Assembly: GCF_031199965.1 (NCBI RefSeq)
Contig: NZ_CP133605.1
Location: 1,334,501 to 1,398,500, forward strand
Direction of reading: 5' to 3'
DNA length: 64,000 bases
Source: Paenibacillus sp. D2_2
GTDB lineage: Bacteria > Bacillota > Bacilli > Paenibacillales > Paenibacillaceae
Part shown: positions 49,255-60,500 of the stretch, piece by piece
How the letters are laid out: each line of letters begins with the position of its first letter
Numbering within the stretch: the stretch's first letter is position 1
The notes under the pieces: generated by a model
What the model was told of the DNA's origin: nothing
Databases searched by the model: none
Seen by the model: the letters and a program-made list of their open reading frames with translations, nothing else
Position numbers and translations under genes: made by a program

Positions 49255-50886
49255 ATGTACACTATATTAGTAGTGGATGATGAAGCGATAGTATGCCAAG
49301 GCATAAAGGAATATCTGGAGTTGTCCGATTTAAGTATAACTCAAGTATTGACTGCTTCGAACGGTTATGAGGCCTTGGATTATTTGCGGATCGAGTCGAT
49401 TGATCTGGTGCTTACAGATATCCAGATGGATGGGATGAACGGAATTGAACTGATGGAATCCATTTTATCCGAAAAACCGGATATTCCCGTTGTTGTCATA
49501 TCGGCACATGATGAATTTGAATATGCGCAGCAATGCATACGGCTAGGGGCAAGGGATTATTTAATCAAACCTGTTCAGTTGTCCCAATTGACCGAGGTGG
49601 TTGGTGCAGAACTGTCAAACCGCCATAAAAAATATAAACGGCTATTGGAAGAATCATTAAAGCTTAAATTCTCGATGACGGGAATGTTATCTTTGCGATC
49701 CTATATTTTAAATGAAGTGATTGCCGGATCATTGGATAAAGCCGATGATTATCTGTTCATTTTTGAACAAATTGGTCTAAAGTTTGAAGGCCCTTATTAT
49801 CTGCTGCTTGTTACCGAGCTCTCATGGGGGCGCTCTGGAGCAGAGGGGAAGACTATCCAGAAGCTTAGGGACCGCAATTTGCTGAAGTATGCGACAGTTA
49901 ATATTATCGAGGAGACATTGGCGGACTGGAATGCGGTAGCTTTTTATGGTCAAGGCAATCAAATTATCACCATTCTACAGTTTAGCGAGGCGGATTATAC
50001 GGGGCGAGATCAGGAAAATGTAGCGAAGATGAATTTGATTGGGAAAAAGATCGTCGCGCATATTCAAACCTACCTGCATTTAGAGGCGGTCGTTGGCATT
50101 AGCTCTTTAAGGCTTGGACTGCAAAATCTTCCTGAAAGCTATCGCGATTCGGCAAAAGCTGTCAAATGGCATGCGTTATATGATAATCATCGTGTTTTTT
50201 ATGCCGAAGATTTCTCAATGAAGGAAGCGTCAATTCAGGTAAATTGGCAGGAAAAAACGGAGCAATTGGCGCAAAAGATGAGAACTGGAAAAAGTCTTGA
50301 GAGCATACAGGAGGATATTCAACGTTTTATCTCGGATATATCTCCTGTTTTTGATAGTGATGACTCGACTGCGGGTATTCCGTTAAGCATCGCTTACCGG
50401 ATTTACACTGTATTATTGGAAATGAAAGAGACGATAGGAGACAAATATAAAGAGCTTGATCCTATCGTGTATTTTCTTTTTCCGTTATCGGGTACCCAAA
50501 TCAAACATCGCCTTCATGCCTTTTTATTGGAGGCTGCCGAGCTCGTCCATGCATCCATGGCCGATCAAGATCAGGCGATCATTCAGCAATCGATTGTATA
50601 TATCCGCCGAAATTATCGGAACAAAGGGCTGAAAATACAGGATATCGCCGATCATGTGCATTTAAGCCCTAATTATTTGAGTTATTTATTCAAACAAATT
50701 GTCGGTGAAACGGTATGGGAATTCGTGACAAGGTTGCGACTGGAGGAAGCTAGACACCTGCTTATTAACACGCCCAAAAAGCGCTATGAGATTGCGGATG
50801 AAGTCGGTTATGAATCACCGGAACATTTTAGCCGTGTGTTCAAAAGATATTATGGGGAGAGCCCTAATTCTGTCCGATCGGAGTGA
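49255..50886 (+). CDS. Response regulator, YesN type (long form)
   Basis: A 543-residue regulator: receiver domain at 1-120 (VVDDEAIVCQG, phospho-acceptor Asp in LVLTDIQMDG, LIKPVQ), a central region of about 300 residues, and an AraC HTH at 440-543 (IQDIADHVHLSPNYLSYLFKQ; EIADEVGYESPEHFSRVFK). ATG at 49255 after GGGAGG. The kinase gene follows immediately: the SD of the kinase overlaps this gene's stop. Controls probably the transporter genes downstream. Confidence 0.93.
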   Translation: MYTILVVDDEAIVCQGIKEYLELSDLSITQVLTASNGYEALDYLRIESIDLVLTDIQMDGMNGIELMESILSEKPDIPVVVISAHDEFEYAQQCIRLGARDYLIKPVQLSQLTEVVGAELSNRHKKYKRLLEESLKLKFSMTGMLSLRSYILNEVIAGSLDKADDYLFIFEQIGLKFEGPYYLLLVTELSWGRSGAEGKTIQKLRDRNLLKYATVNIIEETLADWNAVAFYGQGNQIITILQFSEADYTGRDQENVAKMNLIGKKIVAHIQTYLHLEAVVGISSLRLGLQNLPESYRDSAKAVKWHALYDNHRVFYAEDFSMKEASIQVNWQEKTEQLAQKMRTGKSLESIQEDIQRFISDISPVFDSDDSTAGIPLSIAYRIYTVLLEMKETIGDKYKELDPIVYFLFPLSGTQIKHRLHAFLLEAAELVHASMADQDQAIIQQSIVYIRRNYRNKGLKIQDIADHVHLSPNYLSYLFKQIVGETVWEFVTRLRLEEARHLLINTPKKRYEIADEVGYESPEHFSRVFKRYYGESPNSVRSE

Positions 50887-50893
50887 AACTACA

Positions 50894-52668
50894 TTGTTTA
50901 GAAGCATGAAATCACAACGATTAACGAAGAAGGCTATACTTTTTGTCATCGTATTTATTTTCATTCCCATGATTCTTATTTTCTGGTTTGCTTCCAATCG
51001 TGCCTCACTTTCGATCAAAATGCAGGTGGGGAAGCTCTGTCCGAACTGAATAAACAAAATCATGCGACGATGGATCGCGTCATGGATTCCGTAGACCAGA
51101 AGCTGGTAACCATCATGAGCTCCGATACGATCCAACAATGGAGAGATGACAGCCAATCCAACGCTGACCGAAGCTTGCACAAATACATTGCAACTGAGAA
51201 TGTACTCAGCAGCTATTCGACTAATGCGAATTATTCCTTATTCGTGTTGACGAAACACCCCGCAAACTATGATTTTGCTCCTTCTCCCCATGTATCCGGT
51301 TCGGGTGTCTTTTTTATCGAAAGTCTGGATGAGAAAGCCTGGATCCGAAAAGCGGCAGAGCTGGATGGAGAAGTCCTGATCGAGCAAATTGACCAATTTG
51401 GCTTCAATCAGGATTCGCACAAAACGATAGCCTTAATAAGGGCTGTTATAGATCTTTCTCACGGCGGGAAACCTATCAGTGTTATAGCAGCTACAGAAAT
51501 CGAAAAATTACTGATTAAGGAAATAAACTCTATTACTCTCCCGGAGGATGCAAAAGTATATCTAACGGATATGAAAGGAACAGTACTTGTAGGATCGGGT
51601 GCTGTGGGATCAACCATCACCATACCGAAGAATGGAAAAGAACTGTTGCCGAGCGTATGGGTTACGGATAGCCATATGTACGTCTATCATGACAGTGTCT
51701 CGTATGCCAATCGGCTCATTTATGAGATTCCGCTCCGCTCGTTGTTAGGTTCCTATAATGAGGTACAAGGGATTATACGGATCATCGCGGTATGTTATTT
51801 CATCGTTCTTTTGTTTTTCTTGTTCTATTTAGGAAAATCCGTTCTAAGACCGCTAGCGAGATTGGCCAGTCTCTCCCGTTCCTATGAACCAGGTAAAGAA
51901 ATGAAAAGATATGCGGAAGAAGACCGCAAAGATGAAATTGGTACTTCATATCGATCTTTTTATTTAATGACAGAACGATTGAACCAACTGGTCAAAGAAA
52001 AATACGTGATGGAAATCAAGCAAAAAGAGTCTGAACTGAACTTGATGCATTCCCAAATCACGCCGCATTTGCTGTACAATACACTGGATTCCGTCTATTG
52101 GTATGGGCTTCGCGGGGGTGTACCGGAGGTTGCGGACATGGTCAGAGATCTATCAACGATGCTGCGGATTGGGCTCAGTCGGGGCAAGGAAATCATTACG
52201 ATTCGGGAAGAGCTGAGCCATGTCGAGGCATATTTGCATTTGCAGGAAAAACGTTATAATCATTCCTTCCACTTCTACATCCACACGGAAAAAGGAACGG
52301 AGGACTGTTTGCTGCCTAAAGTTGTCATCCAACCCCTCGTCGAAAATAGCATTCTCCATGGTATCGGCAAGATGGATGGGGAGGGGGAGGTTCACATCGA
52401 TATCCGGCTTTCGGAGGGTTTTCTACTTATATCCGTTGATGATAACGGTTTTCGGCCCCTTGATTTGGAGAAGGTTAAAGAGATTCTGTCAGGCACGGCT
52501 GATCCGGATAAAGGCTTTGGTATCCGCAATGTACATAAACGAATTCAGTTAAGGTTCGGAGAGGAATATGGACTGACTTATTTCGCACGGGAAGAGGGCG
52601 GAACAAGAGCATTGATCAAGCTTCCCGTGATCCAGTCCGAGCAAGAACTCACCGAATATATCGCATAA
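50894..52668 (+). CDS. Sensor histidine kinase, YesM type (one frameshift)
   Basis: Restored length is 591 residues with TTG at 50894 (GGAG ten bases before) or 587 with ATG at 50906. An N-terminal helix (ILFVIVFIFIPMILIFWF), extracellular sensing region, second helix (IIAVCYFIVLLFFLFYL), HAMP, then the phospho-acceptor box THLLYNTL variant ITPHLLYNTLDS, N box QPLVENSILHG and a G1 box reading DDNGFRPL, again without DNGxG. The lesion is GGGG at 51028-51031, one G short. It ends with a terminator. Confidence 0.88.
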
Positions 52669-52674
52669 TTTAGA

Positions 52675-52700
52675 GCCGCCCTGCGAAGGGCGGTTTTTTT
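52675..52700 (+). terminator. Terminator after the second two-component operon
   Basis: GCCGCCCT/AGGGCGG stem followed by seven T. Confidence 0.85.
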
Positions 52701-52798
52701 GATAGAATCCGTCATGGAGTTGAGAGGAGCCGTCATGGGAAGCGTATCCGCCTTTCTATAGAATAAATGATATACCAACATAGAAAGGATGTGAGGGG

Positions 52799-53715
52799 GT
52801 GTTCGCGCAAATCAATAGGGTTGAGAAAAGAAACTTGGTGCACCCGCTTATTAAAAAAAGCAAGGATTACATGTGGGGATTCTATTCCTGCTGCCGGCAC
52901 TCATCGTCTTTTGTTTGTTTCTTTGGACGCCAATTTTTAAAGGGGTAATATACAGCTTTATGCGGGTAGACTTCGTTGGCGGCAATGAATTCATTGGCCT
53001 GAACAATTACCGTGAGGTCTTGGCGAATAGTACCCTTCTAATCTCGATTCGAAATACGCTTTATTATATGCTACTGTGCGTGCTGATCGGCTTCTGGATA
53101 CCCAGTGTCGTCGCCATGGCGATCTCTGAGCTGCGGCGGTTTCAAGGGGCGATGCGATTAATTGTATATTTGCCACATATCGTTCCAGCTGTCGTGCTTT
53201 ATGGCATGTGGCAATGGTTGTACGACCCACTAGGACCGGCGAATCAGATCGCATCTTGGCTTGGCAATCATCAATTTATGTGGTTGACCGATAAAAGTAT
53301 AGCTATGCTCTCCATCGTGATCGCGGAAACGTGGCAAGGATTTGGTGGAACGACGCTGATCTATTTGGCAGCTATTGTAGGCATCCCCAAAGATTTGTAC
53401 GAGGCAGCCGAAATCGACGGAGCGGGAGTCCTGCAACGAATCCGCCATATTACGATTCCTGGCATTCGCCACATTTATGTCTTAATGTTCATCATGCAGT
53501 TGATCAGCACGTCACAAGGTTTTATGACCCATATGGCACTCACCGGTGGTGGTCCGAACAACTCAACGCTTACGTATATGTACCTGATCATTAATGAAGC
53601 ATTTACGAATTTGAATTACGGTAGGGCATCGGCGATGGGAGTGCTGATGTTTCTGGTGCTTACCTCGCTCTCAATGGTACTTTATTACTTTCAAGGAAGG
53701 AGCAAAGAAGCATGA
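52799..53715 (+). CDS. Carbohydrate ABC transporter permease, MalF/UgpA type (one frameshift)
   Basis: Restored length is 305 residues with six helices. The start GTG at 52799 follows GAAAGG and GAGGGG; the lesion is GGGG at 52875-52878, one G short (restores DYMWGILFLLPALIVF). The EAA-type loop is EAAEIDGAGVLQRIRHITIP. The order permease-permease-binding protein is that of MsmFG/UgpAE-type importers. It overlaps the next permease by four bases. Confidence 0.88.
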
Positions 53716-54584
53716 GCAATCGGGAACGCAGTATCATGTCTTCGTTTGATTTCAAGAAAAGAACGGTCCTGATCGGGTATGCGCTTATGCTGCTTGCGCT
53801 GCTTGCACTTGCCGTGACCATGCTATATCCTTTTGCAACGACCGTTTTCTCTTCATTTAAAACTAATCAGGAAATATTTACGTTTCCGCCAAGCCTATTC
53901 CCACATCAATTTCAATGGAGCAATTATGTCGAGGGATTCAAATATGTGGATTTAATCCGGCCTTTTATGAATACGCTACTTCTTTTTGGCGGAATTGCCG
54001 TTATTTCTTTAATGATAGTTAGTCTCGCGGCGTTTAGTCTCTCTCAGATGAAGCTTCCGTTTCGCAAGGGAATCACGATCTTTATTATGAGCTCGCTCAT
54101 GATACCGAGTGCGACATATATGATTCCTAACTTCTTAAACTTACAAAGTCTTGGATTAATCGACTCCTACTGGGCATTCTGGTTGCCGGCAGGTGCGAGC
54201 GCATTTAACATTATGCTGCTAAGAAGCTTTTTCGATGGCATCAATAAGGAGTTATTTGAAGCAGGGCGCCTGGACGGGGCATCCGAACTTCTCTGTTTCT
54301 TCCGACTTGCCATACCGATGTCTGTTCCGGTGTTCTCGACTTTGCTTATCTTTTCATTCACAGCGGTATGGAATGATTGGTTTTGGCCGTCGCTTGTCTT
54401 GACCTCACCTGAGAAATATCCACTTGCAGCCGTTGTGTATCGAGATGTTATTCAATCCTTCGTTATGACCTGGAATGTGAAGTTTAGCGTGTTGACGGTG
54501 ATCATGCTTCCGCCGCTCCTATTCTTTTTGTTCTTCCAGAAAAACATTATGCACGGTCTGAATCTGTCGGGCGTTAAAGGATAA
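53712..54584 (+). CDS. Carbohydrate ABC transporter permease, MalG/UgpE type
   Basis: A 290-residue permease. It starts ATG inside the previous gene's stop (ATGA overlap). Six helices and the loop EAGRLDGASELLCFFRLAIP that meets the ATPase are visible, ending FFQKNIMHGLNLSGVKG. The frame is intact. Confidence 0.92.
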   Translation: MSNRERSIMSSFDFKKRTVLIGYALMLLALLALAVTMLYPFATTVFSSFKTNQEIFTFPPSLFPHQFQWSNYVEGFKYVDLIRPFMNTLLLFGGIAVISLMIVSLAAFSLSQMKLPFRKGITIFIMSSLMIPSATYMIPNFLNLQSLGLIDSYWAFWLPAGASAFNIMLLRSFFDGINKELFEAGRLDGASELLCFFRLAIPMSVPVFSTLLIFSFTAVWNDWFWPSLVLTSPEKYPLAAVVYRDVIQSFVMTWNVKFSVLTVIMLPPLLFFLFFQKNIMHGLNLSGVKG

Positions 54585-54701
54585 TAGGCTTGAATTGAAT
54601 CCGTCATCACAATCCATGAATTCATCATCGATTCGAAAATGATGTCCAAGTATGATGAACGTGTAACCTAACTAATACCCATTTAGAAAGGGGCAAAAAA
54701 A

Positions 54702-56126
54702 GTGATAAGAAAAAGAAAGAATCTCCTCCTCCTGACGTTTCTTGCTTTAATGGTGGTCGTAAGCGCTTGCGGTAGTAGTACAAGTAATAGCAGTAGCAAA
54801 AAAAATACAGCAACGAGTGAACCGACAGCTAGCACAAATGAGCCAGCAAAGGCTGCTCCCATCACGATGACTGTCCAATACCCGAAGTCGGATAATCTCG
54901 CAGGAATTGAGTTTACTGACAAAAAAGTGGCACGATTTCAAGAGCAATATCCTAACGTTACGGTGAAAAAAAATGATTGGCAATATTCGCCGAATGAAAT
55001 TGGCATCAAAATGGCGGCTCATCAAGCCCCTTCCTTTATCCGAGTCCCAGCAACGGAAGGGAAAGTGTTATTGGAACATCAATGGCTGACGGATTTAACG
55101 CCGTTTATGGAAAAGTATGAGCATGCCAATGACTTCAACGAAAAATTAGTAAGTCCGTTTATGATCGATGGCAAAATGTACGCTATTCCGGCTAACGGTT
55201 ATATCATGGCGGTTATGATCAACAAGAAATTATTCGATGAGAAGAATGTACCACTGCCAACGCCGGACTGGACTTGGGATGATTTCTATGCGGCGGCAAA
55301 AGCGACGGCCGATCCTGCTAAAGGAATTGCCGGGTTTGCCATGATGGCCAAAGGAAATGAGGGCGGGTGGAACTGGACGAATTTCTTGTACGGCGCGGGT
55401 GGAACCACACAAAATGCAACTGACGGTAAGGTGACTTCAGCCTTCAACTCTGAAGAGGGCGTGAAAGCGATGGAGTTCATGAAGAAATTAAGATGGGAGG
55501 GCGATGCGCTTCCACAAAACTGGGCTTTAAACTTTGGCGACGTATACAATTTGTTTAAGCAAGGCCGGGCAGCAATGGTGCTGGGCGATCGCATCGAAGA
55601 CGCGATCAATAACGGCGGCATGAAGAAAGAAGACCTGATTATTCTGCCAATACCGTCGATGGAAAAGGGCGGCGATCATACCTGTGTGCTCGGCGGCAAT
55701 TATGATGTAATTAATCCACAAGAAACGCCTGAGGTACAGCAAATGGCATTTAACTACGTAACGTTCGATTTGTTTAAAGATAGTGAGCTCGATGCAATGA
55801 AGCTGGTTCTAGAAGATAGGAAAGCCAAAGGTCAAGTATACCTGTACGGAGCACCAGCTTATTATAAAGCGGATTCGGAATATGGCAAGAAGTTCGAAGC
55901 ACTTGTCAATCAATATCCGGATAACGTTTTTAGATACGATCCTGAAGTCAGCAAGTTAATGGTAGGCGTCCCGGAACCCTCGTATAATGGCCAGGAGTGT
56001 TATGCAGCATTAACCAACGTTCTACAAGAGGTATTTTCAAACAAAGATGCGGATGTGAAAGCACTACTCGATGCGGCTGCAAAGAAATTTGATCAGGAAG
56101 TGCTCTCTAAGGTCGTTGTTAAATAG
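54702..56126 (+). CDS. Lipoprotein sugar-binding protein, UgpB/MsmE type
   Basis: A 474-residue extracellular binding protein with a basic start (MIRKRKNLLLL), a lipobox VSAC near residue 23 and a Ser/Thr linker. The mature domain includes IEFTDKKVARFQEQYPNV and the GWNWTNFLYGAGG region typical of family 1 binding proteins. GTG at 54702 after GAAAGGGG. It completes an importer with the two permeases; the ATPase is not local. Confidence 0.92.
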   Translation: MIRKRKNLLLLTFLALMVVVSACGSSTSNSSSKKNTATSEPTASTNEPAKAAPITMTVQYPKSDNLAGIEFTDKKVARFQEQYPNVTVKKNDWQYSPNEIGIKMAAHQAPSFIRVPATEGKVLLEHQWLTDLTPFMEKYEHANDFNEKLVSPFMIDGKMYAIPANGYIMAVMINKKLFDEKNVPLPTPDWTWDDFYAAAKATADPAKGIAGFAMMAKGNEGGWNWTNFLYGAGGTTQNATDGKVTSAFNSEEGVKAMEFMKKLRWEGDALPQNWALNFGDVYNLFKQGRAAMVLGDRIEDAINNGGMKKEDLIILPIPSMEKGGDHTCVLGGNYDVINPQETPEVQQMAFNYVTFDLFKDSELDAMKLVLEDRKAKGQVYLYGAPAYYKADSEYGKKFEALVNQYPDNVFRYDPEVSKLMVGVPEPSYNGQECYAALTNVLQEVFSNKDADVKALLDAAAKKFDQEVLSKVVVK

Positions 56127-56225
56127 CTGTCACGATTATAAATAGCCTCGCTACTCTTATTCGTATTCCTTTGTTCGCGAAGGCTGAAGAGAGGGGCGGG
56201 GCGTACAAGAAGAGGAGGGAGCTTC

Positions 56226-57350
56226 ATGCTTAAGAGGATATCATTCACAGACCGGACGACGGGGCTGCCGATCCTCGCTATCGGCTGTGAAGGACGCGAT
56301 ACGGCGCATCATTATATGACGGCAATGACCTGGCTCTCGGACAGTCGGCACCTGATCGTGCACACGGATATCGATCCGGGGATCGTGCACGCAGATATCG
56401 GTCTGGAAACCTGGACGGGTAACGTTGTGCGTGTCAATTCGGAAACGGGCGACGCACAGGTGCTGGAAGAAGGCCTGACTTGGGGACGCGGTGTCGTTTC
56501 TTGCGATGATGTCTTGTATTTGTTCGATAAAAATGAGCTGTATGCTATTGATGCTTGGAGCGGCGAACGGCGAACGATTTGTCTGCTCGAGTCCAATTGC
56601 ACTTTTCTGGGACCATTATCGATTACGAATGACGGCAAGATGTTAGGTGTTTATTGGCAGGAGCATCAGCAACTTACATCCTCTGAACCTGTATTACGAG
56701 AAACGAGCTGGGTGATCGGCACGGTGAATACCGAAAGCGGGGAAATTCGCGAGGCCGTTCGACCGAGCTTTGCAGACCCCTACCCCATAGCCAATCACGC
56801 CATGATCAATCCGGTGGATCCGGAGCTGCTGTTCTACTCTCACGAGGGCGCAACGGAACACATCCCAGATCGATTATGGACCGTAAATACGCGTACCGGA
56901 GTAACCCGTAATATCTTTTCGCAAAAAAAAGACGAGCACGGTCAGCATGTGGAATACGTGGGGCACGAAATCTGGGCGTTCGACGGCAGCGGATTATACT
57001 TCGTGAAGTATCCGCAAAGTCCGGATCGGCCGACAGGCGTACTATTCGTGGATAAGCAAGGGGAGCGGCGTGAATTCATCAATGGCGACTACAAGTATTG
57101 GCATGTTGGTATCAGTCCAGATGGCCGGTATGCGGTAGCGGATACACAAGAGCCGGGCATTTCCAAGATTGTGCTGATTGATACGGCTACGAAACAATCT
57201 AAACTGCTGTGTGAGCTGCCGTGCCGCGGGATTCATCCCGGACACCCGCATCCATCATTTAGTCCAGACAGTCGTAAGATCACATTTACATTCTCCGATG
57301 AGGAAGGCGTGCTCTGGGTTGGGATTATAGATATAAGAGATTGTAAATAG
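56226..57350 (+). CDS. Oligogalacturonate lyase-like (PL22/TolB-type beta-propeller) protein
   Basis: A 374-residue protein. Signals are the opening DRTTGLPIL, AHHYMTAMTWLSDSRHLI, NHAMINPVDPELLFYSHEG and GHPHPSFSPDSRK, which match the His and Arg-rich blades of oligogalacturonate lyases (PL22). No signal peptide is visible, so it should act in the cytoplasm on imported uronate oligomers. It follows the binding protein in the same orientation after about 100 bases. Alternative: another TolB-type hydrolase; assignment is by motif only. Confidence 0.75.
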   Translation: MLKRISFTDRTTGLPILAIGCEGRDTAHHYMTAMTWLSDSRHLIVHTDIDPGIVHADIGLETWTGNVVRVNSETGDAQVLEEGLTWGRGVVSCDDVLYLFDKNELYAIDAWSGERRTICLLESNCTFLGPLSITNDGKMLGVYWQEHQQLTSSEPVLRETSWVIGTVNTESGEIREAVRPSFADPYPIANHAMINPVDPELLFYSHEGATEHIPDRLWTVNTRTGVTRNIFSQKKDEHGQHVEYVGHEIWAFDGSGLYFVKYPQSPDRPTGVLFVDKQGERREFINGDYKYWHVGISPDGRYAVADTQEPGISKIVLIDTATKQSKLLCELPCRGIHPGHPHPSFSPDSRKITFTFSDEEGVLWVGIIDIRDCK

Positions 57351-57400
57351 CCTGATAAAGGTGGCCGATACGTCATACCGATATCGATCAAAGCAGGGGG

Positions 57401-57437
57401 AATATGCCTACATGATTAAAGATCATGTAGGCATATT
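57401..57437 (+). terminator. Hairpin after the PL22-like gene
   Basis: AATATGCCTACATGAT and ATCATGTAGGCATATT form a 16-bp perfect stem; no T-tract follows, so it may be a weak terminator or mRNA end protector. Confidence 0.6.
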
Positions 57438-57490
57438 GGGGATAGTTCAGAACTAGTGGATGCTGAGAAAAACGCTTTTCAAACATAAAA

Positions 57491-57506
57491 TGGTAAGCGG
57501 TTTCAT
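57491..57506 (+). promoter_or_regulatory. cre-like site before the giant hydrolase gene
   Basis: TGGTAAGCGGTTTCAT resembles the cre consensus and the site at 40048; it lies about 30 bases upstream of the start codon. Confidence 0.6.
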
Positions 57507-57531
57507 TTTGAGATGATATATAAGGGAGTGT

Positions 57532-60500
57532 ATGGATTTGGGAATAAAAAAGTGGATGATAAGCTTAATGTTAGTTCAACTTTTATGTACCTGGCCTATG
57601 AACGGACTCCTATCGAGTGGAAATACGATAGCATATGCAGCAGAAACTTCACAAAATATAACCATTGGTGGTTTTGAAAGCGATGAAGAGATTTGGTATT
57701 TTGGCCTCGGCACCGAGTTTCCCGGAGCCAAAGGCGAATATGTACGGGAGGCATCCGATTCTAAGTCAGGAGCCTATTCGGGCAAGCTGCACGGGGATTT
57801 CAGCTCCGGCGGAAAATATGTCTCACTAGGCAAAAAAATATCTCCTATGGATATACAAAAACTTGAATTTTGGGTCAAAACAGCCGATGCCACTGCGATT
57901 GTGTTACGGATGAAGGATGCGACCGGACAGGTGCATCAGCAGAAGATCGCTTTAACGTCAAACCCGAATTGGCAGAAGGTGGAGATCACCAAATTTAACG
58001 GTGGCACAAGTTATCTTCATTTTGGTGGGGCTAACGATGGGATATGGCATGGGTCGCTCAGGAATTCGCTTTTTTGCTTGAGAAGTCTGGTTTGAACAAT
58101 AGCAAAGTAATCGGTGACGTGTGGTTTGATGATGTAACTGTGACGATTCCACAGCAGCAACCTTTATGGGAGGCTGAAATCGGTAATTTCGAGAATGCCT
58201 TTGATATATGGGTATTGGGTGGCTCCGGAACAGGAGTCAAGGGCGATTACGTTCGAGATACGACCGAGTTCAAGTCTGGAGCTTATTCTGGTAAATTAAG
58301 CGCGGATTTTAGCGCTGGTGGCAATAATGTCACGTTAGGTAGGAGCTTTTCTCCTGCTATGGATATGCAGAAGCTTGAATTTTGGGTTAAAACAGCCGAT
58401 GCCTCTGTTATTCTGCTTCTGGTGAAGGATTCGACGGGACAGGTGCATCAGCAGAAACTCTTTTTGTCACCGACAAATGATTGGCAAAAGATCGAAGTTT
58501 TTCAATTTAACGCGGGCACAAGTTATCTGCATTACAATGGTGCAAACGATGGGATATGGCATGGCCCTGCTCAGGAGCTCGCCTTTATGGTAGAGAAATC
58601 CGGTTTGATCGGAGGCAAAACGAGTGGAGATATTTACTTCGACAATGTTGTGGCCACATCTTCTTGCCGGACTTGTCGATCCAGCAGTCTCAAATGGGTA
58701 ATGTCTTCCTGGCAAACGAGTCTACAGCCTTCCCGCTTGTGACCAGAGGAGATGCCGTGAGCTGGAGCGTATATGATCATTTGGATCATAAAGTATTGGA
58801 AGGAAGGGATGGGTACAGAACGGGAAGCTCAATTTGACGATTCCTTTGCAGCAACTCGGCTATTATAAGCTAACGCTTGCTGCGGAGAAGGATGGTCAAA
58901 CGATTAAAAGTGCGGAAGTTTCTTTTGCTCGCCTATCCGAAGATGACCCGACCATGACGGACAACTCTCCATTCGGGATATCGACCCACCTTGCAAGAAC
59001 AAACACGGGATGGAGCCCTGAATTAAGTACGCTACTTCGGCGTGCTGGGGCTAAAAACTTTCGTGACGAAATCACTTGGGTAGATGTCGAAACCGAAAAA
59101 GGGCAATACCGGAAACCGACGAACCGCGATGCCTTTATGCGTAGTACACAGAAAGAAGGTCTAAAGCCACTCATCACGCTCGACTTTACGAATCCTTTCT
59201 ACGATGAGGATAGCACCCCTTATACGGACGAGGGGCGGCAAGGGTTTGCTAATTACGGCAAGGGTTTGCTGGATTTGTACGGTAATCAGATGGAATGGGT
59301 GGAAGTATACAATGAGTTTAACGGAGGATTTGGAAGTAGAGGGAACGGCATCGCAGCCTCTCGTCCGGACTATTACTACAAGCTGCTGAAGAAAACCTAT
59401 GAGACGGTAAAATCCGCAAGACCGGACGTCACGGTTGTCGGAATGGTAACGGATGCATCGGCGCTCAGTTGGATGGAGGAGGTTATGAAACTGGGCGGGC
59501 TCCAGTACATGGACGTCGTTTCCGTTCATCCGTACAACGTGACACCGGATGGCATGATTAAATACTTGCGCGATACGCAAAGCTTAATCCGGAAATATAA
59601 TCATGGACAAGACAAACCTCTTTGGAGTACGGAAGTCGGCTGGCCAACTATACCAGGGGTGGACGAAAAACGCAAGCGGATTATTTGGTGCGTGCTCATG
59701 TACTATCGCTTGGAGCCGGTATCGAAAAAATATTCTGGTATGATTTGATGAATGATGGCCTCAAAGCGGACTATGGAGAGGATAATTTCGGCCTGATCCG
59801 ACATCAGAATGATCCTAAAGGCCAACATACGCCGAAACCCGCATTTGCGGCATATGCTGCGATGACCAGGGAACTCACGGGTGCTCAGTTCGTAGAACAG
59901 GATTCATATGATGTGGGGATTTCCAGCTACCGATTTAATAAGGATGGTCAGGACTTGCGGGTGGTTTGGGCCAATACTCCCGTTCAGGCTGCGATTCGAA
60001 CGGATCATCCGATACGAATCACCGATATGATGGGGAATAGTGAAACCTACACGCCGCTGAACGGCAAAGTGTATATGACACTAACCGGAGAGCCATTTTA
60101 TTTGGAAAGTGACATTGACGGAATCGCTGTTGATTCCACGTTTACTCTTGCGACAGAAGAAGCGGTAGCCGAGGAACCCGTTAATCTGACCGTGGAAACG
60201 AATAATACAACAGCAGCAACTATCGATATTTCATTATCGATGGAAGGCTCTAAATATCCGTTGTACGCAGCATCCGGTCAGAAGACGTCTCTATCCATTT
60301 CAGTACCAGGATTAAGTCAGGCCGGTAAACGTTATATTACAGGGTATTTAATCGCGAACGGAAGCACTGTTGGCAGACTTGAACAAACCGTTCAGACTGC
60401 CCCACCTTACGAAGCCAAGTTGCTGCCAATAATCCTTGATACGAATAAGAAAAGTGAAGCACTGCGGGTTCAAATCCGCAACCAATCGAAGGTAGAAGGA

